Assembly (NCBI RefSeq): GCF_019049675.1
Contig: NZ_JAFMOW010000067.1
Span: 1 to 64,000, forward strand
Direction of reading: 5' to 3'
From: Rahnella bonaserana
Lineage (GTDB): Bacteria > Pseudomonadota > Gammaproteobacteria > Enterobacterales > Enterobacteriaceae
Length of the DNA: 64,000 bases
The notes under the pieces were generated by a model that was not told where the DNA came from, ran no database searches, and worked only from the letters and a program-made list of their open reading frames with translations. Below are positions 19,300 to 27,827 of the stretch, piece after piece (within the stretch, counting starts at the first letter, position 1; the number at the start of each line of letters is the position of its first letter). Position numbers and translations under genes: made by a program.

Positions 19300-19968
19300 A
19301 TGAAGACAAACATTAATCTCTCAAGCAATGGCAAAGAGTCGCCACTGGGCCAGAAGCCACTGGAGGCCATCACACGCCTGGTTGAAGTCTGTTTACCCCA
19401 CGCCACGCCGGTGATAACAGACAACCCCAATATCCCCATCACCCTGCGCGCTGAAGACGGCAGGCAGCAAATCATTTTGCTGCTTGAAGGCGAAATAAAA
19501 TGCTTTCGCACCTCAGACAATTTGCTGTACGGGATTGCCAACGCGCCCACGATGCTTGGGTTGATGACCTCTGAATACAGCAGTGCCTCTTTTATCTTTA
19601 AAGGAAATAAGGAAAGTAAGATCAGCGTGCTGCCGCGCGACAGGGCTATCGACCTGATTGCAGAAAATGGACTGGTAAGAGAAGTTATCGCCTGTACCAC
19701 CCGCTTTACCGATTACCGCAACTATCATTCCGACCTGATGATCAACCGCACCGCATATGACATTATTTGTGGTCTGTTACTCGAAATAGAACGGTTACCA
19801 CAAGAAGTCCGCAGCAAAAGCAGCGTGGTAAACTTTATTCTGGAACGTTCGAATTTAGCGCGCAGCGGCGTCATGAAGATTCTGGCGGATTTACGGACAG
19901 GGGATTATATCGATATTCAGAACGGGAAACTGATCACCATCAATAAGCGTTTTCCAGACGAATACTGA
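19300..19968 (+). CDS. IprA (YaiV)-like winged-helix regulator
   Basis: A 222-residue putative transcription factor. The C-terminal third is a winged helix (NFILERSNLARSGVMKILADL) ending in GKLITINKRFPDEY, closely like the end of E. coli YaiV/IprA. The N-terminal two thirds (LLLEGEIKCFR, then APTMLGLM) fit the degenerate cyclic-nucleotide-binding fold of that family. IprA affects hydrogen peroxide resistance in E. coli and Salmonella; relatives often sit beside fimbrial or surface genes. Here it precedes two unknown genes and a fimbrial operon, so local control is plausible but unproven. Confidence 0.7.
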   Translation: MKTNINLSSNGKESPLGQKPLEAITRLVEVCLPHATPVITDNPNIPITLRAEDGRQQIILLLEGEIKCFRTSDNLLYGIANAPTMLGLMTSEYSSASFIFKGNKESKISVLPRDRAIDLIAENGLVREVIACTTRFTDYRNYHSDLMINRTAYDIICGLLLEIERLPQEVRSKSSVVNFILERSNLARSGVMKILADLRTGDYIDIQNGKLITINKRFPDEY

Positions 19969-20119
19969 CAGGTAACAGGCATTGCTTAAAAAATAAAACT
20001 TCGCTATATTTTTTCGCGCATTAATTTATTTACTAATTACAGGTTTACTTAATTCACGGAAGCTATGAAATAAATTAAATCATCTATATTTAATATGAAT
20101 ATTAAGGAGAGTTAAAATA

Positions 20120-20443
20120 TTGGGATGCAATGGCAATGTAACTTTTGGTTATGAAAGTCAGAAAACCATTCAGATTATCAGAAAGCAATTTGAGCTCTAC
20201 AACCTAGGAAGATATTTACTTACATCTGGCGTCATGTATTCCATTTTTGCCAAAAATGGAGCGTTAGCAAGCAGTTATTTTATAAATCAGACAGATTTCA
20301 GCACTTTCTTTCATTCAGCCGAAGCATTTGACCAGTACGCCAAAAACCAAATTTACCTTTCAATAAACAGACAAATGATATTTTCGGCCACGCATGGTAC
20401 AGAACATGAGTTCTGGAAATGCATGGAAAAAACCTTTAAATAA
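20120..20443 (+). CDS. Unrecognised small protein
   Basis: A 107-residue frame with no family I can name. It would start with TTG at 20120, ten bases after AAGGAGA; no in-frame ATG occurs until residue 39, which weakens the start call. It is rich in aromatic residues (YLLTSGVMYSIFAKNG, then FSTFFHSAEAFDQYAK) and has no obvious signal peptide or membrane segment. Codon use is AT-rich compared with the flanking genes. It is followed 15 nt later by the next gene in the same direction. Confidence 0.5.
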   Translation: MGCNGNVTFGYESQKTIQIIRKQFELYNLGRYLLTSGVMYSIFAKNGALASSYFINQTDFSTFFHSAEAFDQYAKNQIYLSINRQMIFSATHGTEHEFWKCMEKTFK

Positions 20444-20458
20444 CAAGGAACGTTCCGT

Positions 20459-20974
20459 ATGAAGAAAATCCTCCTGGTACTTATCCTCGCGCTGACATTC
20501 CCTTGCCTTGCGCATATAAATGAAGATATCGAATACAGCCGTGAAAAATATCTTTTAGCTTACAATAATCTCAACACTAAACTTGAGAAATGCTTATCAG
20601 AAATGAAATCCAGGCCATTTATTACTTCATCTGATATTGAGGGTTTTGATAAACGAACGGTTAACATTGCCGTTGTATACCTTGGCACAGTTCAAATCGA
20701 TCAATGCACCGGGAATGAGCATCATCAGTATATGATCAGGGCATTCGATTACTACGATGCACTAACAGAAGTCAGCATCTACAGCCAACAAATTAAAACA
20801 CTTCAGGATAATATTTTTGCTCTTTTACCAGCGGGAAATATAAGATTAGAAAGGGAATATGAGAGCTTTCCCTTAAAAATCAGAACTGAGCTGGAAGCTC
20901 GCTTAAAAAATAAAAATCTCAGATCCTATCCCTCATTCCAAAGCGCCCCACAGTATGATTTTGATGACCAATAA
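20459..20974 (+). CDS. Unrecognised exported protein
   Basis: A 171-residue protein with a clear Sec signal peptide (MKKILLVLILALTFPCLA), no standard lipobox, and a polar, helix-prone mature part. Two further cysteines (EKCLSEM and IDQCTG) could pair in the periplasm. AAGGAACG precedes the ATG. It is probably co-transcribed with the gene 15 nt upstream, and both are AT-rich, which suggests later acquisition. I recognise no family. The position beside fimbrial genes proves nothing about function. Confidence 0.65.
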   Translation: MKKILLVLILALTFPCLAHINEDIEYSREKYLLAYNNLNTKLEKCLSEMKSRPFITSSDIEGFDKRTVNIAVVYLGTVQIDQCTGNEHHQYMIRAFDYYDALTEVSIYSQQIKTLQDNIFALLPAGNIRLEREYESFPLKIRTELEARLKNKNLRSYPSFQSAPQYDFDDQ

Positions 20975-21064
20975 GTTAATAACGGCTTAATAACGGCGCT
21001 TAATGTGTGATCGGACTAAGACGTCATCGTCTACATCAGACCGTTTTTTGAAAAATCTCAATTG

Positions 21065-21090
21065 AGGTCGTCTGTCAGGGCGACCTTTTT
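21065..21090 (+). terminator. Terminator after the unknown gene pair
   Basis: AGGTCG (21065-21070) pairs with CGACCT (21081-21086) and runs into five Ts. It abuts the stop of the convergent fimbrial adhesin gene. Confidence 0.65.
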
Positions 21091-22079
21091 CAATAATAGA
21101 TCATCGTAAACGTCGCTGTGCCGTTCGCACTTCCGCTGCTGAGTGTTTGTCCGTTGAGATAATAGCGGGCAAAAAAGGGAATACTCAGGTTTCCTTCACT
21201 GGCCGAGGGTGTGATTGCCCATTCCTGTCCGATGCCCACGGGTGACGTATCACCTTTGAGTATCTGAATCCCCACTCCGGTCGCCTGCCCCTCTGCGCCA
21301 CTGCTGATTTTGATTACGCCAGCGGCCAGCGAATCATCGGCTGTGCCGTCGATACGGATATTCACATTCGCCCCGGCATCACAATTGAGTTCAATGGAAA
21401 ACGGCACATCCGGCGTAACACCGCCCACGGAGGCACCGGAGAAAAGCCCCGGCCAGACCGTACCCAGAGAGACATTAATGGTGTTATTCAGTACATCACA
21501 GCTTTCCGTTCTGATATTGACGTTACCCGTGTAGGAAATAGAATTCCCCGCGCCCAGGCCGGATTTGCCATAAACCCCCAAGCCGAAACGCGTCTGACTT
21601 TGTTGCAATGCCGTATCCGAAATGTCGTTAGCGGTTTTTACCAGCGAGAGCGTAACGGATATCTGATAGCCCTTACTGGCATCGAGATTTCCCAGTGAGG
21701 TATTGCGGGTATCACAGGCTACGGTGGCTCCCACCACCCGCTGGCCGCTGGAATTGGTCAGTGCAATCCCAATCCCTTCGACGCCGGTGGAGTAAACCCC
21801 TGGAAATCCGGCGATCTCTGAGCCGTTACCGTAATAACAGGCGATGATAGGGTCTCCGGGGAGTTCGCTACTTCCACCGGTCCCGCATTGCCCGCTGACA
21901 CTGAAGGTGTGCTGACTGCCGGGAACGTCGCTGCCGAGTGGTAAAGAAGACGTAACAGCAATAGAACTTAAATCCCATGACTGCGGCATGGTCGGTGTGG
22001 CAGAGCAGGATGCCCAGCCCTTTCCGGAAAATAAGAGCAGGAAGGCAATCAGTATCATCATTTTCATAAAATGCCTCAT
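21090..22079 (-). CDS. Two-domain fimbrial tip adhesin
   Basis: Last gene of the fimbrial operon. The ATG at 22079 overlaps the usher stop (ATGA), giving 329 aa with a signal peptide MRHFMKMMILIAFLLLFSG cut before SCSATP. The first half (to about residue 195) looks like a receptor-binding domain with paired cysteines. The second half is a pilin domain (NTINVSLGTVWPGLFSG through TFTMIYY) that ends in the aromatic donor-strand pattern. About twice pilin length, as in FimH-type adhesins. The receptor cannot be predicted. Confidence 0.85.
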   Translation of the reverse strand: MRHFMKMMILIAFLLLFSGKGWASCSATPTMPQSWDLSSIAVTSSLPLGSDVPGSQHTFSVSGQCGTGGSSELPGDPIIACYYGNGSEIAGFPGVYSTGVEGIGIALTNSSGQRVVGATVACDTRNTSLGNLDASKGYQISVTLSLVKTANDISDTALQQSQTRFGLGVYGKSGLGAGNSISYTGNVNIRTESCDVLNNTINVSLGTVWPGLFSGASVGGVTPDVPFSIELNCDAGANVNIRIDGTADDSLAAGVIKISSGAEGQATGVGIQILKGDTSPVGIGQEWAITPSASEGNLSIPFFARYYLNGQTLSSGSANGTATFTMIYY

Positions 22080-24589
22080 CGACATACGCTGGTGGCCTGT
22101 GAGACCGCCACTTTCTGTGTACCGGATAATGTAAACGGTGCTTCGCACTGTCCCCCGCGCCACGTCACCCGCACTACACCCTGCTCCGGCAAGCCGCTGA
22201 GATAGAGTTGCCCGTTGTCTCCGACAATGGCGCGGTTCTGCTCATCGCCCACGACCGAGGCTTCTGCACCGAAAGGCACAGGCTGCCCGTGATAGGTAAG
22301 ATTGAGTAATAACCGGCTGCCTGAGCGGGTAGTAAAGGACGCCATAACAACAGCACCGGCAGTGGGAACAACAGAAAGGATGTTGTCGTCAATATCCACG
22401 TTCTCATTAAGCGATGTGGTATCCAGCGCCACGCGGGTTCGCTTATAAGGGCTGAGATAATTCACCACCGCGTAGCCGCGCCAGTCGGTATACACACCGG
22501 TATTGTTTTGCAATTTCACTCCCGCCGCCCCCGGCGCGCGGACAATGGCAATGGCGGAGAGATCGCTGGCAAGAGGCTGCGCGAAAGTGACACCGAAGGG
22601 ATGGCCCACAACCGCGCCCTGCCAGCCGTAATTGACCTGATGAGTGTCCTGATTGTAGTTGTAGCCCCCGCTGAGCTGAGCGGCGCTGCCCAGATAATTC
22701 AGGCTGGCGCTGCCGCTGTTTCCCTGCCCGTGAGTGCCATAGCCTTCACTGACGGCATAAGAGAGATTGTTATCCTCAAGCAGCATACCGTTGATACCGG
22801 TCTGATAAAGCGTCGGTCCGTGGCTCGCGCTGTTGACGTTAGCCGTGGCCCAGGCATTTGGCAGCCAGCGCGCCAGGGGAATACTGACATTAAAGGCGAT
22901 CTGTTTATCGCTCTCAGTGCCGTAAGTACGGTTATCTGATAGCGATAAGGCGTAATCGATACTGGCAATATTGACGTTGTAACTGATCCCAAGACTGCGC
23001 TGATTAATTTGCGACTCACGGTAATTTTGCTGATACCAGGAAAGGGAAAGCGATCCTCCCTGCCCGTTGTTAATCATCTGGGTCAGGTTAAGGCGATACT
23101 GTTCCCGTGGCTGGCCGTAATAGGTGCCGTTGCTTTCATCCTGTCGCCAGTTACTGGCATCACTGAAACGATAAAAATCCCCGGCAAAGCGGATCCCGGC
23201 CAGCGACAGCGTTGAGCCGGTAGCGGCCACACTTTTGGCATATTGCAGCCGGTACGCCACTCCCTTTTCCCGCCGGTTATCCGACAGTTCGCTGTGGGCC
23301 AGCGTGGTATCAAGCGACAGGGATCCAAAATCCCCGACCATACTACCAACACCGGCATTCGCCGCTTTATAGTTCTGCGCCAGCTGACTGCCGCCGAACA
23401 GCGTCACGCCATGACCCAGCCCGTAAATCAGCGATCCCTGAAGAAATTCCGGCTCATCCCCACCGGACTGATAAGTGCGGTATTTCCCCATTGTCAGGGC
23501 ATATTTCAACCGGCCTTCGCGCTGCATTATCGGGATAGCGGAAAATGCCTGTGTAAAATGGCGTTCCTCGCCATTACTTTCCCTGACCGTCACATCCAGA
23601 TCTCCGGAGGCAGACGTCGGGTATAAATCGTTAATGCTGAAAGCGCCGGGCGGTACATAGGTCTGGTAGATCACCATGCCGTTTTGCCTGATCGTCACCT
23701 GCGCGTTGCTTCTGGCAATGCCGCGGATCACGGGGGCGAAGCCGCGTAAGCTGTCCGGCAACATGTTGTCATCGGAGGAGAGCTGTACACCACGAAACGA
23801 AAAGCTGTCAAAGATATCCGCAGGTGTCGTACTTTCTCCGGCGATAAATTGCCCCTTGAGCACCGGCACATCGCGCTGGAGGAAACTGTACGCCGAGTCC
23901 CAGTCCTGCTGCGATTGCCCGTCAATGTTGCGGCTGTAACGCCAGGTGCTGTAGTTGCGCAGCCGCCAGCCGCCCCAGTTAGCACCACTTCTCAGACTCA
24001 GAAACTGGCTCTGATCGCTGCCGCCAGAATTTTGCCAGGTGCGGGCACCGCTGAGGTTGTAATTAAGCAGTAATGCCGGCGTTCCCTCATCCCATAATTC
24101 CGGGCTGACCGCGCCCCTTGCCAGCGTGTCGAGCAATCCCTGAGGGATGGTGATCAGGAGTTTCTGGCGGGAAAAGTCAAACTGGCTCACCACACCGGGC
24201 ATGAGCGGCGTGAAATCCTCAACCGGTTTTTGTACGGGCCAGTCACGCAATGCCGGAATACTGCGGGTTCTGAGCCCCAGATTTTGCCACTGGATCGGCG
24301 TGAAAAGTGGAGAAAGCGTCTGGTCATGCAGGGCAATAAATGTGACATCCTGCCGCCCTTTCGGCACATTGTTTACCAGCACATCCACACGGTAGACACC
24401 GGGTGTCTGCCCGCCTGCCCGGGAAAATTGCGAGATATCCACCGGCGCCCCCGGATGTTCTATTTCCAGTGCCTGCACGTTAAAGCGGTCATCCGCGCGT
24501 GTTTCACATGCTCCCAAAACAACCCCCGCCACAAGCCATGACCGTAATAGGGAAGATGAAAGATGCGTAACGACATGATTTTTATTCAT
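22076..24589 (-). CDS. Fimbrial outer-membrane usher (FimD/PapC family)
   Basis: Outer-membrane pore that assembles and exports pilins delivered by the chaperone. The 837 residues are normal for the family. After the signal peptide comes the N-terminal chaperone-docking domain (FNVQALEIEHPGAPVDISQF), then the barrel with its plug (YQTYVPPGAFSINDLYPTSASGDL) and the two C-terminal domains with paired cysteines (GGQCEAPF and the terminal SVCR). It starts 8 nt after the chaperone gene and overlaps the adhesin start. Confidence 0.93.
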   Translation of the reverse strand: MNKNHVVTHLSSSLLRSWLVAGVVLGACETRADDRFNVQALEIEHPGAPVDISQFSRAGGQTPGVYRVDVLVNNVPKGRQDVTFIALHDQTLSPLFTPIQWQNLGLRTRSIPALRDWPVQKPVEDFTPLMPGVVSQFDFSRQKLLITIPQGLLDTLARGAVSPELWDEGTPALLLNYNLSGARTWQNSGGSDQSQFLSLRSGANWGGWRLRNYSTWRYSRNIDGQSQQDWDSAYSFLQRDVPVLKGQFIAGESTTPADIFDSFSFRGVQLSSDDNMLPDSLRGFAPVIRGIARSNAQVTIRQNGMVIYQTYVPPGAFSINDLYPTSASGDLDVTVRESNGEERHFTQAFSAIPIMQREGRLKYALTMGKYRTYQSGGDEPEFLQGSLIYGLGHGVTLFGGSQLAQNYKAANAGVGSMVGDFGSLSLDTTLAHSELSDNRREKGVAYRLQYAKSVAATGSTLSLAGIRFAGDFYRFSDASNWRQDESNGTYYGQPREQYRLNLTQMINNGQGGSLSLSWYQQNYRESQINQRSLGISYNVNIASIDYALSLSDNRTYGTESDKQIAFNVSIPLARWLPNAWATANVNSASHGPTLYQTGINGMLLEDNNLSYAVSEGYGTHGQGNSGSASLNYLGSAAQLSGGYNYNQDTHQVNYGWQGAVVGHPFGVTFAQPLASDLSAIAIVRAPGAAGVKLQNNTGVYTDWRGYAVVNYLSPYKRTRVALDTTSLNENVDIDDNILSVVPTAGAVVMASFTTRSGSRLLLNLTYHGQPVPFGAEASVVGDEQNRAIVGDNGQLYLSGLPEQGVVRVTWRGGQCEAPFTLSGTQKVAVSQATSVCR

Positions 24590-24597
24590 AACATGCC

Positions 24598-25311
24598 TCA
24601 GCGCAGCCGGTTTTTTTCCACTGCGCTGGCGCCACCATAATCATTGACGACCTGCCAGCTGACTTCGCCAGTGACCGCACCCTGAGGCCACGGATAGCGG
24701 GCTTCCCCAAAAGGCGGAACCATAGTGTTGCCTGTCGCCACACGATTGCTGCCGAGGTTCAGCCTGAAAAATGTGAAGTAATAAGGTGTGGGATTGGTCA
24801 CCCGCAGGTTTGAGCCCTGACGGGAGAACTGCAACTGCCGCCAGGCGCTTTGCCCTGCGGGTGTGAGCAACGCTGCGGGCCGGAAAAAAAGCTTCAGACG
24901 CGTCTTCACCACAATTTGCAATAAACCGGCGGGAGCGTTTTCAGGCACACGTGGGATAGATTTGATATTTAGCCAGAACAGGGATTCGCGATCCTCCGGC
25001 AGCAGGCCACCTGTGCGGATAATCCGCAGGCTGTTATCTTCCCCGGCATTCAGCCGGAATAAAGGGGGAGTCACAACAAAAGGTGCAGGAACGGAGGATT
25101 TTTGTGTCCCGTCAGGTCCGTTATTATCTACCCAGGATTGGATCAGAAAGGGCTCGGCTTGGGTTCCCTGATTACTGACGGTCAGAGAGGCTTCTTTTTT
25201 ATTGCCCTGATATATCACCCGTGTCGCTTCTGTAATCACACCCGCATAAAGCGGAGGTACAGAAAAGAGAATAATTAACATCCCTGATAAAATAATAATA
25301 AGACGCTGCAT
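24598..25311 (-). CDS. Periplasmic fimbrial chaperone (FimC/PapD family)
   Basis: Periplasmic chaperone that folds pilins by donor-strand complementation. A signal peptide (ending near PPLYA) is followed by the first Ig domain with TEATRVIYQGNKKEASLTVSN, containing the conserved Arg. The G1 strand region (LLQIVVKTRLKLFFRP) holds the conserved Lys and alternating hydrophobic residues. The second domain ends with the C-terminal NDYGG region. Length 237 aa. Encoded between the major pilin and the usher, the standard order. Confidence 0.93.
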   Translation of the reverse strand: MQRLIIILSGMLIILFSVPPLYAGVITEATRVIYQGNKKEASLTVSNQGTQAEPFLIQSWVDNNGPDGTQKSSVPAPFVVTPPLFRLNAGEDNSLRIIRTGGLLPEDRESLFWLNIKSIPRVPENAPAGLLQIVVKTRLKLFFRPAALLTPAGQSAWRQLQFSRQGSNLRVTNPTPYYFTFFRLNLGSNRVATGNTMVPPFGEARYPWPQGAVTGEVSWQVVNDYGGASAVEKNRLR

Positions 25312-25407
25312 ATATCCCTCTCATATTTCCGTCAATAAAAATAAAAGACATCCGCGTCTGAATCTCTGGCATCCTTGCCAGTTTAAAGAGATTATTTTTG
25401 ATTCTTA

Positions 25408-25932
25408 TTATTGATAATTAATAGTGAACTGAGAGGTCCCATTCGCCGCACCTTCGCCTACGGTTGCCTGCGTACTTTTGTAGCGGGCGATAAAGTTCAT
25501 ATCCACCGCTTCGGCAGTCGCATCAATAGGATAAAAACGTGAGGCCGTATAAAGAGGAATTGGCGTCCCCTGATTATCCGCAATTTCAATGCCTACACCG
25601 GTTGCACCACCGGTCACTTCCAGCAGTTGGTTATCCACCGCATCAGCAGTACCATCAAATTTTACGGCCGCAGCCGTGAAGGTTGTCGGACAGTTGGTGA
25701 GTGAAATCGTAAACGCGGTCGGCGAAGAGGTGTCACCGGCTGCCGTAAATGAGGTCGCGGCGACGGTGCCTAAATCCACATTAATGGCTGCGGTACTTCC
25801 GCCATTCACATCACACGTCGTCGCAACAATTTGCCCGGTGAAATTAATAGTGCCATCGGCTGCGTGTACTACGGTATGACTCAAACACAACGCCGTGCCG
25901 ACAAGTAAAATAAAAGAATTACGCTTATTCAT
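25408..25932 (-). CDS. Major fimbrial subunit (FimA-like pilin)
   Basis: Type 1-like pilin of 174 aa from the ATG at 25932. Signal peptide MNKRNSFILLVGTALCLSHT, cleavage likely after VHA. The mature protein has the typical N-terminal donor strand (DGTINFTGQIVATTCDV), a conserved cysteine pair (TTCDV and TNCPT) and the C-terminal FTINYQ with the penultimate Tyr. It heads a pilin-chaperone-usher-adhesin operon. The long gap before the chaperone (about 95 nt) would fit partial termination after the pilin. No invertible promoter repeats were seen. Confidence 0.92.
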   Translation of the reverse strand: MNKRNSFILLVGTALCLSHTVVHAADGTINFTGQIVATTCDVNGGSTAAINVDLGTVAATSFTAAGDTSSPTAFTISLTNCPTTFTAAAVKFDGTADAVDNQLLEVTGGATGVGIEIADNQGTPIPLYTASRFYPIDATAEAVDMNFIARYKSTQATVGEGAANGTSQFTINYQ

Positions 25933-26142
25933 GAAATAATACCTGAGATTAAAATTAAACAAACTTCACCAGATTGAGTTATCAATACTGGCGACATACA
26001 TTCACTTTAAACAAGCAGGTATATTTGAGGTAATCACATCCCCTCACATTATTTTATCGATAACATTGAGCGTCAGAAAATAAATGAATGAGATGTAATG
26101 AGATAAATGAGAACCGGCACGGAGGGTGCCACACAGAAACAA
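25933..26142. other. Upstream region of the fimbrial operon
   Basis: AT-rich sequence of about 210 nt between the pilin start and the lpd terminator. It should contain the fimbrial promoter. I found no inverted repeats that would suggest a fimS-like switch. Confidence 0.5.
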
Positions 26143-26174
26143 AAGGAAAAAAAAACGCCTCCGGAGAGGCGTTT
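26143..26174 (-). terminator. Intrinsic terminator of lpd
   Basis: A 9-bp perfect stem (26153-26161 with 26166-26174), CGGA loop on the plus strand; read leftward it ends in nine Ts. Confidence 0.92.
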
Positions 26175-26190
26175 ATCAGCAAAGGAGAAA

Positions 26191-27615
26191 TTACTTTTTC
26201 TTCGCTTTCGGGTTTGGCAGGTCGGTAATGCTGCCTTCGTAGATTTCTGCTGCCAGACCCACGGACTCATGCAGAGTCGGGTGAGCATGAATGGTCAGCG
26301 CGATATCTTCTGCATCACAACCCATTTCGATTGCCAGACCGATTTCGCCCAGCAGCTCGCCGCCGTTGGTACCCACAATCGCACCACCGATAACACGGTG
26401 AGATTCTTTGTCGAAGATCAGTTTGGTCATGCCGTCTGCACAATCGGAAGCGATAGCACGGCCGGAAGCTGCCCACGGGAAGGTGGCGGTTTCGTAGCTG
26501 ATGCCTTTTTCTTTCGCTTCTTTCTCAGTCAGGCCAACCCAGGCAACTTCTGGCTCAGTGTAGGCAATGGATGGAATGACTTTCGGATCGAAGTAGTGTT
26601 TCTTGCCGGAGATAACTTCGGCAGCCACATGGCCTTCGTGAACACCTTTGTGCGCCAGCATTGGCTGACCGACGATATCGCCGATGGCAAAGATGTGTGG
26701 CACGTTGGTACGCATTTGTTTGTCGACGTGGATGAAACCACGGTCGTCAACTTCAATGCCTGCCGCGCCTGCTTCCAGCAGTTTACCGTTAGGAACACGG
26801 CCGATAGCCACCAGCACGGCGTCGTAACGCTGTGGTTCAGCCGGGGCTTTCTTGCCTTCCATCGTGACATAGATGCCGTCTTCTTTGGCTTCTACCGCGG
26901 TCACTTTGGTTTCCAGCATCAGGTTGAATTGCTTGCTGATTTTTTTGGTGAAGACTTTCACCACGTCTTTATCAGCGGCAGGGATAACCTGGTCGAACAT
27001 TTCTACCACGTCAATCTGAGAACCCAGCGCGTGGTAAACGGTGCCCATTTCCAGACCGATGATGCCGCCACCCATAACGAGCAGACGCTCAGGGACGGTT
27101 TTCAGTTCCAGCGCATCGGTAGAATCCCATACACGCGGGTCATCATGTGGAATGAATGGCAGTTTGATTGGACGGGAACCCGCCGCAATGATGGCATTGT
27201 CGAAAGTGATGGTCGTTGGACCGTTTTCGCCTTCAACAACCAGAGTATTTGCGCCAGTAAATTTGCCCAAGCCGTTCACGACTTTGACTTTACGGCCTTT
27301 CGCCATACCTGCCAGACCACCGGTCAGCTGGTTGATGACTTTTTCTTTCCAGACACGAACCTTGTCGATGTCAGTTTTCGGCTCACCGAAAACAATACCG
27401 TGTTCTGCCAGTGCTTTTGCTTCAGAGATCACTTTCGCGACGTGCAGCAGAGCTTTAGAAGGGATACAGCCAACGTTCAGGCACACGCCACCGAGAGTGG
27501 AATAACGCTCAACCAGAACGGTTTCAAGACCTAAATCAGCGCAACGGAAAGCAGCAGAATAGCCCGCAGGGCCAGCCCCAAGTACCACGACCTGAGTTTT
27601 AATTTCAGTACTCAT
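26191..27615 (-). CDS. lpd: Dihydrolipoyl dehydrogenase (E3)
   Basis: Flavoprotein that reoxidises dihydrolipoyl groups for the pyruvate and 2-oxoglutarate dehydrogenases and the glycine cleavage system. It shows the FAD motif VVVLGAGPAGYSAAF, the redox disulfide GGVCLNVGCIPSK, the NAD motif MGGGIIGLEMG and the C-terminal base HAHPTLHES. The second of two adjacent ATGs (474 aa) has the better spacing from AGAGG and matches E. coli. It follows aceF, but a terminator and about 180 nt suggest it also has its own promoter, as known in E. coli. Confidence 0.97.
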   Translation of the reverse strand: MSTEIKTQVVVLGAGPAGYSAAFRCADLGLETVLVERYSTLGGVCLNVGCIPSKALLHVAKVISEAKALAEHGIVFGEPKTDIDKVRVWKEKVINQLTGGLAGMAKGRKVKVVNGLGKFTGANTLVVEGENGPTTITFDNAIIAAGSRPIKLPFIPHDDPRVWDSTDALELKTVPERLLVMGGGIIGLEMGTVYHALGSQIDVVEMFDQVIPAADKDVVKVFTKKISKQFNLMLETKVTAVEAKEDGIYVTMEGKKAPAEPQRYDAVLVAIGRVPNGKLLEAGAAGIEVDDRGFIHVDKQMRTNVPHIFAIGDIVGQPMLAHKGVHEGHVAAEVISGKKHYFDPKVIPSIAYTEPEVAWVGLTEKEAKEKGISYETATFPWAASGRAIASDCADGMTKLIFDKESHRVIGGAIVGTNGGELLGEIGLAIEMGCDAEDIALTIHAHPTLHESVGLAAEIYEGSITDLPNPKAKKK

Positions 27616-27796
27616 CATGACCTCTTAATTTATGTCCGGCGGGTCTGACGTCATTCTTATGTCGCAACGCCCATCATCCACCGGGTCGTTCTATCCGCCC
27701 GCAGTTTACAAAATTGTTAACAAATTTGAAACAACAAACGGCATACGATTTGTGCTTAGCGCCCGAAAATCCCAAACAGCATGAAGAGATTATCAG

Positions 27797-27824
27797 AAAA
27801 AAGCCGGCCGACTGGCCGGCTTTT
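27797..27824 (-). terminator. Intrinsic terminator of aceEF
   Basis: An 11-bp perfect stem (27799-27809 with 27814-27824) with a 4-nt loop and Ts on the leftward side, right after the aceF stop. Confidence 0.9.
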
Positions 27825-27827
27825 CAC

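Noticed and set aside
25933-26142. Invertible promoter for the fimbrial operon
   Set aside because: No inverted repeat pair or recombinase gene is present nearby.
26107-27534. Long plus-strand ORF opposite lpd
   Set aside because: It is the antisense shadow of a highly conserved gene with biased codon use. It has no family match and no ribosome-binding site.
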